From positions 57,366 through 121,365 of the forward strand of contig KL197717.1 in the NCBI GenBank assembly GCA_000697665.1: a stretch of 64,000 nucleotides of DNA. Direction: 5' to 3'. Below are positions 24,087 through 39,999 of this stretch, in pieces. The notes under the pieces are model-generated. The model was given only the letters and a program-made list of their open reading frames with translations. It was not told the DNA's origin and did not search any database. The position numbers were made by a program, and so were the translations under genes. Positions within the stretch are counted from its first letter, which is position 1. Each line of letters starts with the position of its first letter. Source of the DNA: Jaapia argillacea MUCL 33604. Lineage: Eukaryota; Basidiomycota; Agaricomycetes; Jaapiales; Jaapiaceae.

Positions 24087-24344
24087 ATGATATCAGGGCC
24101 TTCACGTGTTGTAAAGTATTGTATTCACATAATGGCTAGACAAACCCCATCACAACAAGAATGTATCCCACCTTGTATGCAACCCATGAAAGCTATCACA
24201 GTTCGCAAACAGAGCAATATCGTGGTTGAAAGACGTCCTGAAGATTGAACAGTTACCCATTATTCGCAAGAAAGTGCAAGCCATCCTACGCCCACACAGA
24301 AACATCTCGGCCAAGAACGTTGTCCGAAGACAATACCGAAGACA
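24087..24344. other. intergenic region
   Basis: This is the 3' flank of the Ser-rich gene, and no gene is seen. It runs directly into the repeat copy. Confidence 0.5.
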
Positions 24345-25475
24345 AGAAACATCGCCCCTAAGGACGAAAATGTACCAAAAATTGGTTAACCAGAACAGCT
24401 CGAGAGTAGTCTGAATCGAGTTTCACAAGGAAGCTCCCAAAGGGCAACCCGTGAGCCGCGAAGTGAACTAAAGGGTGGGTAGCCCAATCCAACCGACCAA
24501 GCACAACCAACCGCCAACACATCAACTCACCAACACTCTCCTCGTACGCGAATCCCCTTCGAATGGCTCTTGCCAAAGGAAAAGGACCAGTTCATGGCCA
24601 GACGAGGTACCTCGATCACATTCCCCACCCACGATCTCGTAGGATTTGCGGGAACCGATAACCGAGTTCTTCAATCTTCTTCCAGTTCGAACTTGTAAAA
24701 CAACCTTCTTGCGAGTCTGTCTTGAGACCAAAACCATGGAAAAGCGTTGAACGTCTTGAACAACCTCAAAAAGTGGCGATAGGACAAACAAAGCCCCCAA
24801 GAGTCTTGATGCGCAAATGACAGAGCGAGAGCAACAAGGCAACAAAGCTCGAAGCGCCTTCTCGTCCAAACCAGAACCGCGTTCTGACGTGTGAAAGGAG
24901 TATGACATTCAAGTCACGTTTCACGTCGGCACAGCAACGATACGACGTAAAAGTCCAATATCGTGCATGCGATCCGATACTCCTTGGCGCAATAACTCGG
25001 TATGCCGATTCCTGGCATAACCCAGAAGTGGAGCCTACTCCGAAGCGACAAGCCTCACTTGGGTTTAGCCTCGTGACAGTGGTCGCTTTCCGCGGTTCAA
25101 CCGCAGAAAGGGTCTGTCTACCAGCGTACCGAAGCGCCCTAGCGCGATAGAGAGCGGATAGATGAGTGACGCGAGACGGCTAAAGGTCGACTTATCTGTT
25201 GAGACATAGGAACCCACCCAATCCCCGCGACGCGTCCAAAAGTTCCAAACCTCGTGCCCTCCTTTCGAGTAGAAGATCTCCGGGCATGGTGAGGATTAAA
25301 GCTGGATTTCCGGTGTGTCGCTCGGCCTTGTTAGGACCGGACCCAGCTAGAGTCAATCGAGGGGGACTAGAATACTCAGACCTTAGCCCGCTCACGAGGA
25401 TGGAAGCGCTGAGGCATCCTGCACAGGGTGAGCATTCGCGGCGTTCGAGCTGTCGTGGTCAAGTGGAAGAGGACG
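24345..25475 (-). repeat. dispersed repeat family, copy 2
   Basis: On the plus strand it starts with AGAGTAGTCTGAATCGAG (about 24402), which is repeated at about 17847 and, as reverse complement, near 30040 and 60410. It continues with CTCCTCGTACGCGA (about 24539) and ends with a GGACCCAGCTAGAGTC block (about 25339) followed by ACTAGAATACTCAGACCTTA and TTCGCGGCGTTCGAG. Copy 3 is its closest relative over the left end. No intact coding sequence is seen. Confidence 0.7.
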
Positions 25476-25762
25476 TTTGAGCTATTTATTGAGAAATTCT
25501 GACGTTTCAAACTCCGAAGCTTCTTTGGACTTGAATTCAAAACTTCTTGAGACTCACTATGGCCTCGGGCGGAAAAATGGAAAATTCGGCAGAAGGGTTC
25601 CACAGGATGGATCATCCAGTCGATGCATATTCGAGGAGTAGGGATAGTAGCATTAGACATTAATCAAGATACTCTGGAGCCAGATACATAAGAGACAACG
25701 TGAATGCTCGTCATGAAGCAAGGTACTTTTCAGAAGTCGACAACTCAGACTCGTTGCGATAT
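25476..25762. other. intergenic region
   Basis: This is the 3' flank of the Mam33-like gene. No gene is seen. Confidence 0.45.
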
Positions 25763-26871
25763 CTAGAGTTCAACGAACTTCTTGACGTTCTCCAGCCATT
25801 TGACGTACTCCTGTGAACGCAACCGGCAATGAGAATCAACATTCAGAGCTATGCATTTTGAGGTGATGACGTACCGATTGCTCTTTGTGCTCAGAATATT
25901 CGGGGACGAACAACGCGAGGCTGTCGTTGACGCCACGCTCCTGGAGGAACTTCTCGAACTCTTCCTGGACAGAGACGTCTAAGGTCTCAAACTAAGGCCA
26001 AATCAACAATCCGAAGATGGGGACAGGACTAGATCTGACGAACCTGAGGACCAATGTACAGCCCCCTCCTCTTCCAGTCAGCATCAGCAGTCAACTCGGT
26101 ACCAACTTTGGCATCATTGTAGAACGAGATATTGTCAACAATGAAGGAACCATCTTGGCACATGGCATCGATGTTCAAAGCGCCAGGTCCATTGCCTTTG
26201 GTGACGGACAACGAACACCGGATGGGGTATGAGTGGATGGGCGCCTCCTCATCGGTCTCCTCCTGTTCGCCTTCCTCCTCATCAAACTCAGCCTCTTGGG
26301 GTTGCTGGATATCAGCGATAGAGAAGACCAAACGAATGCTGATGGCGTCAAGAAGTCAGCGATGGCATAGCCGAAGCTCTGATGAAACCACGTACGTCTC
26401 ATTGCCAAATTGACGGGTGAGGGTGACCTCGTCGTTGCCAGCGACGTCCTCAATCTGGGAATGCGATTCAGAACACTGCTCACTTTATTGCCAGGTGTAT
26501 CAACTTACCTGCCAGATTCCCTGCGCCTTGAAAGCCTTCAAAAAGTCAGGGTCGGCTTCGGTCGCAGCCTCCTTCTCGTACTTAAGCTCCTCCGCCAACT
26601 TTTGTGAGAGGGCGACATCCGCTGCGGCACAGCCCAACATTGTAGTTAGCAATCATTCCTGGATCATTCGCTCGATAGACTCACTTGCACCTTCGCCAAA
26701 CGCACGAGCAGAGACTGAGAACGCCCTTGATGCTGGTCGAGCAACAGCAACCTGTACTCTGCATGCCGATAATAACCGACTGCGAAGAAGGGCAGAGCTG
26801 GAAGGAGCGCTGCGAACTGCAGTTCTGCTCGAAGAAGCGGCGGCTTGGCGGATAGCACGGAAAGCGGACAT
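25763..26871 (-). CDS. mam33: Mam33/p32-family mitochondrial acidic protein
   Basis: Six exons give about 272 residues. The N-terminus MSAFRAIRQAAASSSRTAV and the following 40 residues are rich in Arg, Ala and Ser without acids, a strong mitochondrial targeting sequence. The mature part has LSQKLAEELKYEKEA, the acidic stretch AEFDEEEGEQEETDEEAP, then the p32/gC1qR-type core (YPIRCSLSVTKGNGPGAL, FIVDNISFYNDAKVG, LYIGPQ). The C-terminus is EEFEKFLQERGVNDSLALF, then VKWLENVKKFVEL, the classic end of the family. Mam33 proteins form doughnut-shaped trimers in the matrix and assist mitochondrial translation and respiratory assembly. The gene is intact, and all five introns have canonical ends. Confidence 0.93.
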
Positions 26872-27877
26872 GATTATGGATGGAAGGACTGGAGGTTTGA
26901 GAGAAGCTCTGACGAGGACTTCAAATTTTAGGCATTTTATGCCTGCCACCGAAACCAAACAAGCCACCACGCGCTGGTAGCAGTTGGGATCCTCGATCGC
27001 AGCTTCAATATCACCCACCTCCTCGAGCTCTTTCCAGTGAGGTTTGCTCTGCTAGCAAATGATTCACTACCACGAAGACAAGGTTTCCACCCGTAGGCTG
27101 ACATTCGTCTTCTGATCAATATTACAAAGTTAGCCAAATACACTGGAATTTATCCACTTGGACACCGTCCGCCCATGCCCTTTGAAACTTTACAGGCTCC
27201 AATATCAGTAGCTTTCTACGGGACTTCAATCCCGTGTAACTCTATGTTAGTATCTACTCCTTGAAATAATGAAAGTTGATGGAACGGGTCGCCAACTTGA
27301 ACGCTTTCCATCCACCAGTCCGGCTGGACTTCAATCGGAGAAGTAACCTGAAGTAACCGCTGCCACCGACCGCAAGGTCCACAGTCCACGATGTTTTCCA
27401 CAACATTTCCAGTCATGCATTGTGCTTCAACGGTGTGAAATCGCTCATGATTGTATGTACAAGCGCACAAGGGAGAAGAGACGCCGGGACCAAGTTACGT
27501 GGACCACAAATACCTGCGGCGCGACACGTGGCTGACTCAACCAACTTTCCTCGTCGCCCCGTTGAACACGCCCCGCCAAAACTCCCTTCATCCTTGAAAC
27601 CAGTATTTTTCCAGCACAAGTGTAAGTAAACACGGTACCATTGAGGAGGTGGCAATGTTTTGAGACAGACGTGGGTGTTTGAACTCCAATCAAAAAAGTC
27701 TGAGCGGAGACTCGTTGATTGAGGCGGAGTGCAAAGCCTTGCCGTCTGTCTTTGGCATATAACCAGCCCCAGAATATCCCTGGAAATCATAACGTTGTTC
27801 TAACGAGATGCTTCCGATGTCTTTGCAGTCGTTATCCACGAATTTTCTGAACCAAGGTCACCGTTTCTGCTATCTCC
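26872..27877. promoter_or_regulatory. divergent intergenic region
   Basis: This gap of about 1 kb lies between the Mam33-like and Zn2Cys6 gene starts. It contains a CACGTG within ACACGTGG near 27527, about 350 bp upstream of the Zn2Cys6 ATG. A minus-strand frame at 27413-27790 has no recognisable protein character. Confidence 0.45.
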
Positions 27878-29055
27878 ATGTCGACAGATCAATCCAAGGG
27901 ATCTTCATCAAGTAGTCAAGAACAACATCCACAACCAGTTCAAATGGTTCCATACCCTCCCCCTCATATGAATGGCGGGCACTATCCACCTCCGCCGCCA
28001 GGGCCATACCCGCCATTTTTTGCATACGGCCCTCCCCCTGATGGGAGCCACGATCCCAACGCTCCTCCAGGACCCCCGTACATCGTGGCTTATCCTGCAC
28101 CGCCTGGCATGGTGTACTACCCCCCTGCGCATGGTAAGTTTGTTCTGATGTCAATCTGTCTTTCCCCGCTCAGTCCTTGGGCCCAGGGTTCTTGCCCCCC
28201 ATTGTGCCTATTGCCCCCCCAAAGCCGAAGCGCAAGCAAGTCAGACTAGCCGTGAGTTTAATCTTGATAACTCGAGCCTCACTCGCGCCGCTAACAGTGT
28301 GCGAAAGTGTACAAACTGTGCAGCCGCGTGTAAACGATGTGATGAAACTCGCCCATGCGAGCGTTGCCAAAAATACGGCATCGCGGAGACGTGCGTAGAT
28401 GGTGTCAGGAAGGAGAGGAAACGAGGTATCAAGCGAGGACCTTACAAGCGGAAGAATAAGATGGCCGGTGGGGATCCTGAAGGTCAGTACTTTGAGATGG
28501 CGTTTTTGTATGTTTTCACTGACATGTTCAATAGCAGGTTATGGTCCGGGTGACGGTCAATGGCAGCAAGGCGAAGGATCTTCTGTTCCGCCGGCGTATC
28601 CTCCTGCTCCAGAGGGTTACTACCCTTTCTACTACCCTCCTGCTGGATATGTCCAACCTGGCCCTGACGGACAACCAGGATCCGAACCTTCCAATGCCGG
28701 TCAGGCGCCACCACAACCTCATCCCCAATACTATCCGGTACCGCCACCTCCACCTCCTGGTGCTTACCCACCATACGGATCTTATCCTCCCCCGGCACCT
28801 CCGCCACAGCAGCAGCAGCAGGTGGCACAACCTCAAGGTACTATTGACCCTATGAACACCGAGTCGAGGCCCAGTGATGTCAGTGGTCAATCGAATGCTG
28901 TTGAGGGTCAATCTCAAACGAAGCCGAGGAAACGTTCGAAAAAGGGCGAGGAAGGGGGACGGAAGAAACATAAGAGTGCAGCGACCGTTGCAGATGATCA
29001 GTCGGATGGAGGCATGGGGGGGATGGACACTCGCCAGATGGTTGCTGCTGTTTAG
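27878..29055 (+). CDS. Zn2Cys6 transcription factor with Pro/Tyr-rich flanks
   Basis: Four exons give about 320 residues. The binuclear cluster reads CTNCAAACKRCDETRPCERC and a sixth Cys after eight residues, spacing C-x2-C-x6-C-x5-C-x2-C-x8-C. It is preceded by PKPKRKQVRLA and followed by a basic linker RKERKRGIKRGPYKRKNK, a form I know from conserved basidiomycete regulators. The cluster is central, not N-terminal. Low-complexity flanks on both sides are made mostly of Pro, Tyr, Gly and Gln. The C-terminal third has a Lys/Arg-rich nuclear-localisation-like patch (PRKRSKKGEEGGRKKHK). There is no fungal-specific TF middle homology region. Intron 2 is placed so that LA joins CTNC. Target genes are unknown. 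Confidence 0.9.
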
Positions 29056-29344
29056 TTCACGCATCTTCTGGTTGGGCCCAGCTTTTTTGTTTGTGGTTTG
29101 CCTTATTGCGACACACGGTGCATTTCATGGTTATCCTTCCCACTGTTTTCTCGTTATATATGTTCTTTTTAATATGTGTGAGCAGCTTCAGCATCTGTAG
29201 TCTTGCCCATCGCGTCGCGTACCATGCACGGACGGTTCTCCACCTTTGTAAAATTGTTGCGAGCGCCGATGCCACCATAGTCCACAGTCACGTTGTGGTC
29301 GTGACACGACATCTACAAGTTTTACGTGACCGTCACCGACAGAA
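29056..29344. other. 3' flank
   Basis: This is a T-rich 3' flank of the Zn2Cys6 gene. Nothing coding is seen. Confidence 0.4.
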
Positions 29345-30110
29345 ACGACTTGCACGACTGCTCGAAGCTTAAGGCCGTGAATACTCATTCCGCACGGGAT
29401 GCCTTTGCGCGTCTGCATTCGTGAGCAAGCAGGTCTGGAGATTCCAGTCCTTTTCATTCTGGCTGGGTCGGGTTGAAACAGACTCAACGACGTGACAGAA
29501 AGCTAATAGCTTCTGTCCCCATCTGCCCATAGATCTCCAACTCGGAGGGAGGGTACAAGGAGTGAAGCCCCTCGCTGCGTCGCGAGGACTAGGCGCGTTG
29601 TCTTCTAAATCTCCCCTTCACCGTGCTCTCTATCGCGCCACGGTGCTTTCGGGCGCCAAAGAGCATACCGGCAAGTACCCGGCCCAATGACCTTGATGAC
29701 AATTGCGTCTAAGTTGCCAAAGGGCAGCTTGTATAAATGGCTGAGTGCTGGCACGCTGGCGCACAGGCGGCTCTTTTTCACGTCAGAACGAAGCTCTGTT
29801 CCGGTCTCCTTCCAGCCCTGGTTGAGACTGAAGCCCCGCATACTTCGTAACAGGTACGCTCCGATTCCGAGCGGTAATCCCTACGTTCAAGCGTGGCTGG
29901 ATTTGGAACTCGGAGCTTCGTCCCAGTTACTGGGACTCGCGTACGAGGAGAGCATGGTCGTTGTGGAGTATTGGATTCGCGTTCGTCTTTTCGTTCGCGG
30001 CTCGTGTCGCCCCGTTGGGGACCACGAAGCTCGATTCAGACCACTCTCGAGCAGTCGTTCCTTGAATTTTTTGCTATCCGAAGCCTTTCGTGGGCTATAG
30101 TCAGGTCCGG
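29345..30110 (+). repeat. dispersed repeat family, copy 3 (shortened)
   Basis: Relative to copies 1 and 2 this is in the opposite orientation. It contains GGCCGTGAATACTCATTC (about 29370), a GGCTGGGTCGGG block (about 29460) and, near the other end, CTCGATTCAGACCACTCTCG (about 30030) with an AATTTTTTGC tract. It is about 350 bp shorter than the other copies between these blocks. Confidence 0.65.
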
Positions 30111-30423
30111 AGCTCACCCACTCGACGCCGGTGAGTAACTTCGCCTTCACCTGATCTTCCAACCCTTCCCTCATATATCTCCGCCGGCCCTTTGAGTAGG
30201 GTTCCAGATACGGCCTTGTTCCCTTGAGAGCACTGGCCTCTCCCACTCGACTCAGTTCTCGAGTTGGTCCCCTATCGGGTCTTCAGTTCGCCACCGAAGT
30301 TGCAAGCTACAATTTGATTGGTAGGTAAAACAAGAGGAATCTACAGCCAGAATCTAGTATTACCAGGCATGTGCTAAAACAGAGTGGACCGATAATATAC
30401 ATGTTTACATACTCCGCCCAAGA
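30111..30423. other. intergenic region
   Basis: This lies between repeat copy 3 and the ATP sulfurylase stop codon. No gene is seen. Confidence 0.45.
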
Positions 30424-32558
<2,135 letters not shown>

Positions 32559-33548
32559 TGCTGAGGATTGGTGAGGATTTCAGAGGAGTGGATAGAAATG
32601 GGAGAGGCTTGTTGAGAGAACCGCAGAATGAGGAAGACTGTTTGTAGGATGCATTTCTGGACGAAATCGACGGGCTTATAAGACTTTCGCAATGGCAAAG
32701 TATCTTGCAAAGGATGTCTTCCGAGTTGCTGCAAGGTATCCGCGCACTGTGAGAAAGACCTAACAATACTCATCTCTCTGTTCGCCAGTTCGACGAACTG
32801 GAATTGCATGTTCAACAAGGTTACCAGCCAGACCTCAAGAAGAGGAGCAAGTATCTGGAATTGCTGCAAACGGAGAGTGGGACAGAATAGGATAGCCAAT
32901 CAGAAGGCGTGGCTCAGGTAAGAGGTTTCCCGCTCCTTCGCAATCCCAGGGTCCCCCATTGGTGCACAGACAAAATTCCATAAAATCATGGAGAAAAGGA
33001 GCTTACTCACGTCGGTAGTTCCATTTTTGCTGGATATTCCATATGAACGGAGATGATCCCATGCACAAGGTCCAGTCTTGGTTTCCACTCGAGAGCCTCG
33101 GAATCGTAACAAGCGCGGTCCGAGTCCGAGCCGTCTTCAATCCGTCGCTCAGGAACGGCTGAGTTGGAGAAGTGGTGTCTGATTGGACTCAGGGGACAAA
33201 CAAGATATGGATATCGAGGGTTGAGCGTGTTTGATTGGCCAATGACGCCCTTCGGATAGATAGTTACTGTACTTACCCCGGTCACACAACCTTTCGATGG
33301 AGACTGATCGGTCTGGCTGATTCCCTACCTCACTATTTCGCCTCTGCAAGATGAAACTAGCGGAGAGACTGACAAGGTATTTCTGAGGCACAATGTTGAC
33401 GGAAAATATCTGGTCGGGGTGCAGTGGCTGGTGCTAAAGATTAGGTTCCTGAGAAGCACCTCTTGCCATTTTTGGAAGGATACCTCCACCGCGTTTCGAC
33501 ACGTCGCACTGAACATCCTCAGTCCTACCACGTCGCAGCTGGACAACA
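32559..33548. promoter_or_regulatory. divergent promoter region, MET3 / SWP1-like
   Basis: This 990-bp gap separates two outward-facing genes. No CACGTG element is seen, although Cbf1-type sites often control MET3 in yeast. Frames inside are short and unsupported. Confidence 0.45.
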
Positions 33549-34568
33549 ATGACCTGGTTACTAAAGTCCCTGCCGCTGCTAGTATTGGCAGCAGCCGTAC
33601 AAGCCTCCGTCTTGACCTTACAGTCCCCTCGTTACACAATCACTTCACCTACAGCGACTCACCCTCGCTCTGAACCGTACGTCACCTACTCACCAGCTCA
33701 ACTTTCTTTGCTGAACGACTGTCAACATTCTAGAGTTTCTCTTGTGGAAAAACCTGCTACCCCGGTGGTTTTGGGTCCTGCAGATACCTTGAAGTTGTCG
33801 TTCCAGGTGGTAGAGAAGGATGACGGGAAAGGTGTACAACCTCACCAGACCTTCTTGCGTTTCTATGACGAGTCAACTGGGGAGGAGGGTATTCAACCTA
33901 TCCGTGTCACTTCCGGGGGAAAGGCGAAGTTTGAGTTGGTGCGTCTCCCTTCATCCCACGCCTACCAGTACAACAATTCATAACCATTCACCCCACTCTC
34001 AGAATATGGCCCGTCCCCCAGCCTCCCTCCCCCCCACATCCCCAACTTCTCCACCTCTCAAAGTCTCTCTCCTTTTGGGCTCTTTTGCCCATTCACCTGC
34101 AAAGTTCGATCTCTTCGAGCTCTCCATCCCAGCATCCCAACCCGTCGCTCAACACCCTGACGAAGCAAGCTTCCACCTCCTCCCAGAGATCCAACACACT
34201 TTCCGCCCCGAACAAAAGTTGCCACCCAGACCTGTCTCCGCCTTCTTTGCGGCCTTGGTCTTGACTCCCTGGGTCGTCCTCATCGGTCTTGTACGGGTTT
34301 ATCTATCTCAATTATTGTCCATACCTAACCTCACTTCATCTTTTCCCAGTGCGCTACAATTCAGCCTACCGTACCCCACCTCTTCTCTCCACGTATCCTT
34401 CCCTTCACAACCCTCCTTGGCGCGTTCGAAGCCCTGTTACTCTGGTACTGGGTTGACCTCAAAATTGGCCAAGTATTGATGTATGGCGGTGTTCTCGCCG
34501 TCTTGACTGCCACGGCAGGCAAACAGGCTTTGGGAACCACAGGTGCCTGGAGGACCGGCAGCAAGTAG
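33549..34568 (+). CDS. SWP1: ribophorin II / Swp1-like oligosaccharyltransferase subunit
   Basis: Four exons give about 285 residues. It begins with a signal peptide MTWLLKSLPLLVLAAAVQAS. The lumenal part contains LKLSFQVVEKDDGKGVQPHQ with TFLRFYDE, typical of ribophorin II, followed by SLLLGSFAHSPAKFDLFELS. Three C-terminal membrane segments follow: SAFFAALVLTPWVVLIGL, LGAFEALLLWYWVDLK and VLMYGGVLAVLTATAG, ending GTTGAWRTGSK. Swp1 is a non-catalytic subunit of the ER oligosaccharyltransferase that N-glycosylates nascent proteins. The GH47 enzyme downstream acts on the same glycan pathway, but the two genes converge tail-to-tail, so co-regulation is not implied. The gene is intact. Confidence 0.9.
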
Positions 34569-34800
34569 ATTTAGGCCAGCTTGAAAATATTTCGCTTCTT
34601 TTTTAATGCATCGTCTTTGACTCGATCTTTCGGACCCACGGAAGTGCAGCATATGCTCGGAAACGCAGTATATGGCAACATAGAGCCAGGTTACAGTAAT
34701 GTATTGAGATTGATACAAAACGAGTGTGTTCTCGAAAGGGAGCGTGAGGTAACGACTGTAGGGATTTATGGTGCTCCGAGGGGTGTAGTGATACTGTTGA

Positions 34801-37397
34801 TCACAGCAGCCCCAAAATGCTGCTCAACGAGATGGGCAAGAACGGGTTTGGACTAATTTGGGGAAGCTGTCCACTACCGGTCGGGGTGAATGGGACTGGG
34901 TTTTGTTTCAGGGTCCCCGTGGTTGCAGGTGTGTATGAAGATGCAGCGATGAAAGGGTGGCATTCAGTGTTGAATACGTCTAGGCAAATAGCGTCAGGTG
35001 TGAACGTCCAGTATTGGTTGTCACGGAGAGATCACATACAGTTATCCAAGCTGATATGGTTGGGATCGTCAAAAGTCAGGTACCTGCCAAAACTTTGATT
35101 CAGCACACTCCAAAGAAATCTCGCAAACCAAAACCAAAATCAAAACGCACAAATATTTCAACACCTCCGCAAACCAAAAGCTCTCAGTATCGTCAATTTT
35201 ATCCGAGGCCTTGTTATTAACATCGCTAATGCCCGCATACCCACCACTCCCAGTCACCTTCAGATAAGTCTCAAATGACGCGATCGCACTAGCAGCGTTA
35301 TCCAAATACTTGGTGTTTCCAGTGACCCTCCACGCATAAAAGTTGGATTCGAGGACTTCTGGGCGGAGGATGTAGTCTGATGCACCACTGTAGATGAAGA
35401 AACCGTGTTGGTCGTAGAAGGTGATATCAGAAGCAGAGGGGGTCTCGCCCGTGTAGGTGCCGTCCGACGAGTAGTAGCCGAACACTTCGGGGCCGATCCC
35501 AGTCCTAGATAGTAATGGTGAGGCGCCAGACATTGGAAAAGGAAGTGTTGACAACGTACGCTGTACTGGCATAAGTATTCCAGCATGCATCTGCCAATTC
35601 CAACGCAATATCGACGATGGTGTCGTTATTGAGTAGTTTACCACCTACGAGTATATGGAAGTAATCAGTAGGTGACGGTTTGAAAGATAGCATCCTACGT
35701 ACCAAGAAGCCAATTGCCAGCATGGAAGCAAGCCAAATGAGAACCAATGTGTCGGATCTGTTTGTTGTCGTCGTAGTCTGCTAGGTAAGACCAATTACCC
35801 ACTGTCGAAGTCTACAACAATCGATCAATTCAGCCTTCACGCAGAAAGTTCATGTCGAATACTCACCTTCAAAAGGTACTTGATCGACGAGTCAACAGCA
35901 GTCTTCCACGTGTCGACCCAAACGGGATCGTCGGTGTTGGTGAGGCGGGGATACTTGATCAAGTATTCGAAATAGCTGTCCGAACCGCCTCCCCAAGTCT
36001 TGTGAGGCGGTGGTCAGTCATTGTCAGTCAAGGAGAAAGGTGTATTACGTACTACGTAACCGTCGGTAGTCAAGCCAGTTGAAGGATCGATGCCTTGGCC
36101 GGCAAGACCTTGAAAGGCAGGGTCGTTAGTACATAGAGCGTAGAGGATACGAAGGTACTCGATACCTGGAAGGGGGTCGGGCTATTCAAGGACAAAGCAG
36201 AGAGAGGAAAAGGAGAGTCATCAGTATTTGAGACGCGCATATAGTCACATGGAGATCTCCTATCACTCACTAGCATCGCAATGTGGCGAGCCGCCTTTTC
36301 AGCCAGTTGACGATACGTATCGTTGCCGGTGTACTTGCTGCCAGCAGCCTTTCAGACGCATATACGCAGTAGAGTGATGACAAAACCTACCTAAGTGTTG
36401 CGAATTCAAGTGTAAGCTGCAGGTAGATGGGTTAGTGGGTTGTGTGGAGGCTCGAGGATTCTACTTACAGTACCAGCTTCCGCGATGTTCGACTACACCG
36501 AAACTGTCAGAAGGAATGGCAAAGGGGCAGAATAAGAAAACTTGCCTGAGCGATAACGGGAGAGTTCGTTGTGAAATTGATATACCCGAAGGGAATATCG
36601 TTAACCTTGGTATTCAGGTCGATTTATTGAGTTTCCTAGAGGTGGAGTGCATAATGATGGGACTCACCCCAACCCAAGCATATACGAGCTTGTCTGCGAC
36701 CTCCTTGGCCTTCTGGATCAAGACTGGGTATTTCGTCGAGCTTAGTTCGTACGAACTCAGCAGGCCGCCAACATATCGGATAGTAGTTTCAAACACGCTG
36801 CATAGAGGGAGTCAGAATTTGGAGTTGGGCCCTGAGGTTGAGGACGAAATGAAAATGAGGTTCCACACAGTACCTGACGGTATCGGGAGTTTGGGACTTG
36901 CTAAAGTCGATCTTGCTGGTGAAATTCACGGCTTCGTCGAAATAATCCTGGATACGTGAGTTCGACAGGGCACTTTCACGCAGTTCGCTAAGTCAATGAA
37001 CTCACATTCAAGCCCATCACAACCTATCAGAGAGACGGTGAGTTTGGAACACAAAACAACCCGACTTGAACATACCATAGTGCTCATCGCGTCAATAATG
37101 GATGCTCCCCACCCATTACGACCATCGCTATATCCCATACTCACCGGTGACACATCATCATGTCCGAACGCGTATTTTCTGTCAAAGATATCAGTTCGAG
37201 TATCGATAGGGGGAGGAAGACACGCACCTGTACGCTTCGTAGCTGTCCGTGAATATCTGCTTCACAGTAGCTTGGTGAATCGACGCGTCGGAAGGGAGGG
37301 TAAGGCCCTGTTTTTGGACATTTGCCCCAGATGCAACAGCGGCCTGGAGAGCACAGGAAAGACTTAAAAGAATGGCTGGAGCCCCGCAGAAAATCAT
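34801..37397 (-). CDS. GH47 class I alpha-1,2-mannosidase
   Basis: A gene with many introns (at least ten) and about 590 residues. The start [20 protein letters not shown] (ATG at 37397) is a signal peptide, then [19 protein letters not shown] and [20 protein letters not shown] match the conserved GH47 entry motif. Later motifs are [50 protein letters not shown] with [19 protein letters not shown], and near the end [11 protein letters not shown] (family form F-N-T-E-A-H-P-F). Family members trim alpha-1,2-linked mannose from N-glycans in the ER/Golgi or are secreted. The C-terminus has a Pro-rich segment and a short hydrophobic end ([12 protein letters not shown]), possibly a GPI signal. N-glycosylation sequons (NFT, NDT, NWS) are present. 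Confidence 0.9.
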
Positions 37398-38474
37398 GGG
37401 GGAGATAGATAAAAGGAGGGAAATGGGAACCAACACGCCTTGAACTCGTGTTTATATGAAAGACGATCCGTTCAATAATCCACAACTTGGAAGCCATGTT
37501 CGGGGAAGGTTGTTTTCCGAATAGAAGCAATAGAAGCGATATTGTGTGCGACGTCACAAAAAGAAGCGCCCTAAATTCCGATGGTTGCTTGTGATCCTTT
37601 GTGATCGCACTGAGCCTTCGAGAAAGGCAAGGCATATGACCATATTGAACAAGTAGAGCTTGTGCAAATTGTCTGGAGAAGTGACAAGAAGAGAGAGCAT
37701 CTGTAGCGGGAAAGTATCGCATTTCTTTAGATTTTGGGGGTGATTTAGACCCTACACCGTGCCGGCGTGGAATAATCCAGAAACCATTTCGTGGTCTAAT
37801 TCCTGGTGCATGAAGCAAAGATGTGTGATTGAGTTGACCGAAAAAATCGCCCAGGACGTGTGCAGTGCACTCCAAATATTTTGGGACGAGGATCGGTACA
37901 CCACGTGGAAAAGTGATCCGCTGTCGTTGCACAACATGCCGCTCCGAGAGTCCGAGTTCACTCACATCGCAAGTCAATCGCAACTCATCCGAAAACTCGA
38001 GAAGTAACCTTTCGAATGGTTGCTTTCTTAGCGCCCGAAATGCTGTATCACGGTCCGAGGTTACTCTCATGATGTTGTCACGAACCACCACGCACTGACA
38101 GAAGCCGAAGTGTGCTCCATTGGAATACTGCGACTATCCAAGCCTCTTCACTCCGGCTCAAGCGCTCACCTATCGTCTCTCGAGTGTTTTTCAACTCCTG
38201 GCGTTGAGTTTGGCTGGTCGCCACCGAGCGCCGTGGCCACCGACTTTGCCCACGTGGATGCTATCGCTTCTCCGATAAACATCCGTGCGAACTGTTTTTC
38301 ACATTTTGCGACATCGCACGAAATGACGAATCCACGGAACGCTTACCTTTCCCAGTTCTTTCCCTTGGTGTTCTGACCGAGCCTCACATCAGTCAGCAAC
38401 TGAAGCCTCGATGGTTGACGATAAAAGGTCAGATCTCCCCTCGGTGGACACGCTAATTTGCCCGTATCCCTGAC
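37398..38474. promoter_or_regulatory. intergenic region between GH47 and OYE1
   Basis: This is a divergent gap of about 1.1 kb. A CACGTG lies near 37904 and another at 38251-38256. A TATA-like GATAAAAGG at 38420-38428 sits 47 bp before the OYE1 ATG. Frames at 37141-38098 have no recognisable motif. Confidence 0.5.
38420..38428 (+). promoter_or_regulatory. TATA-like element of OYE1
   Basis: GATAAAAGG lies 47 bp upstream of the OYE1 ATG. The same AATAAAAGG core occurs before OYE4, so the element is conserved between paralogs. Confidence 0.5.

Positions 38475-39999
<1,525 letters not shown>

Noticed and set aside
37141-38091. A 316-codon minus-strand frame between GH47 and OYE1
   Set aside because: Its first part overlaps GH47 exons in another frame, and the rest has no recognisable motif.
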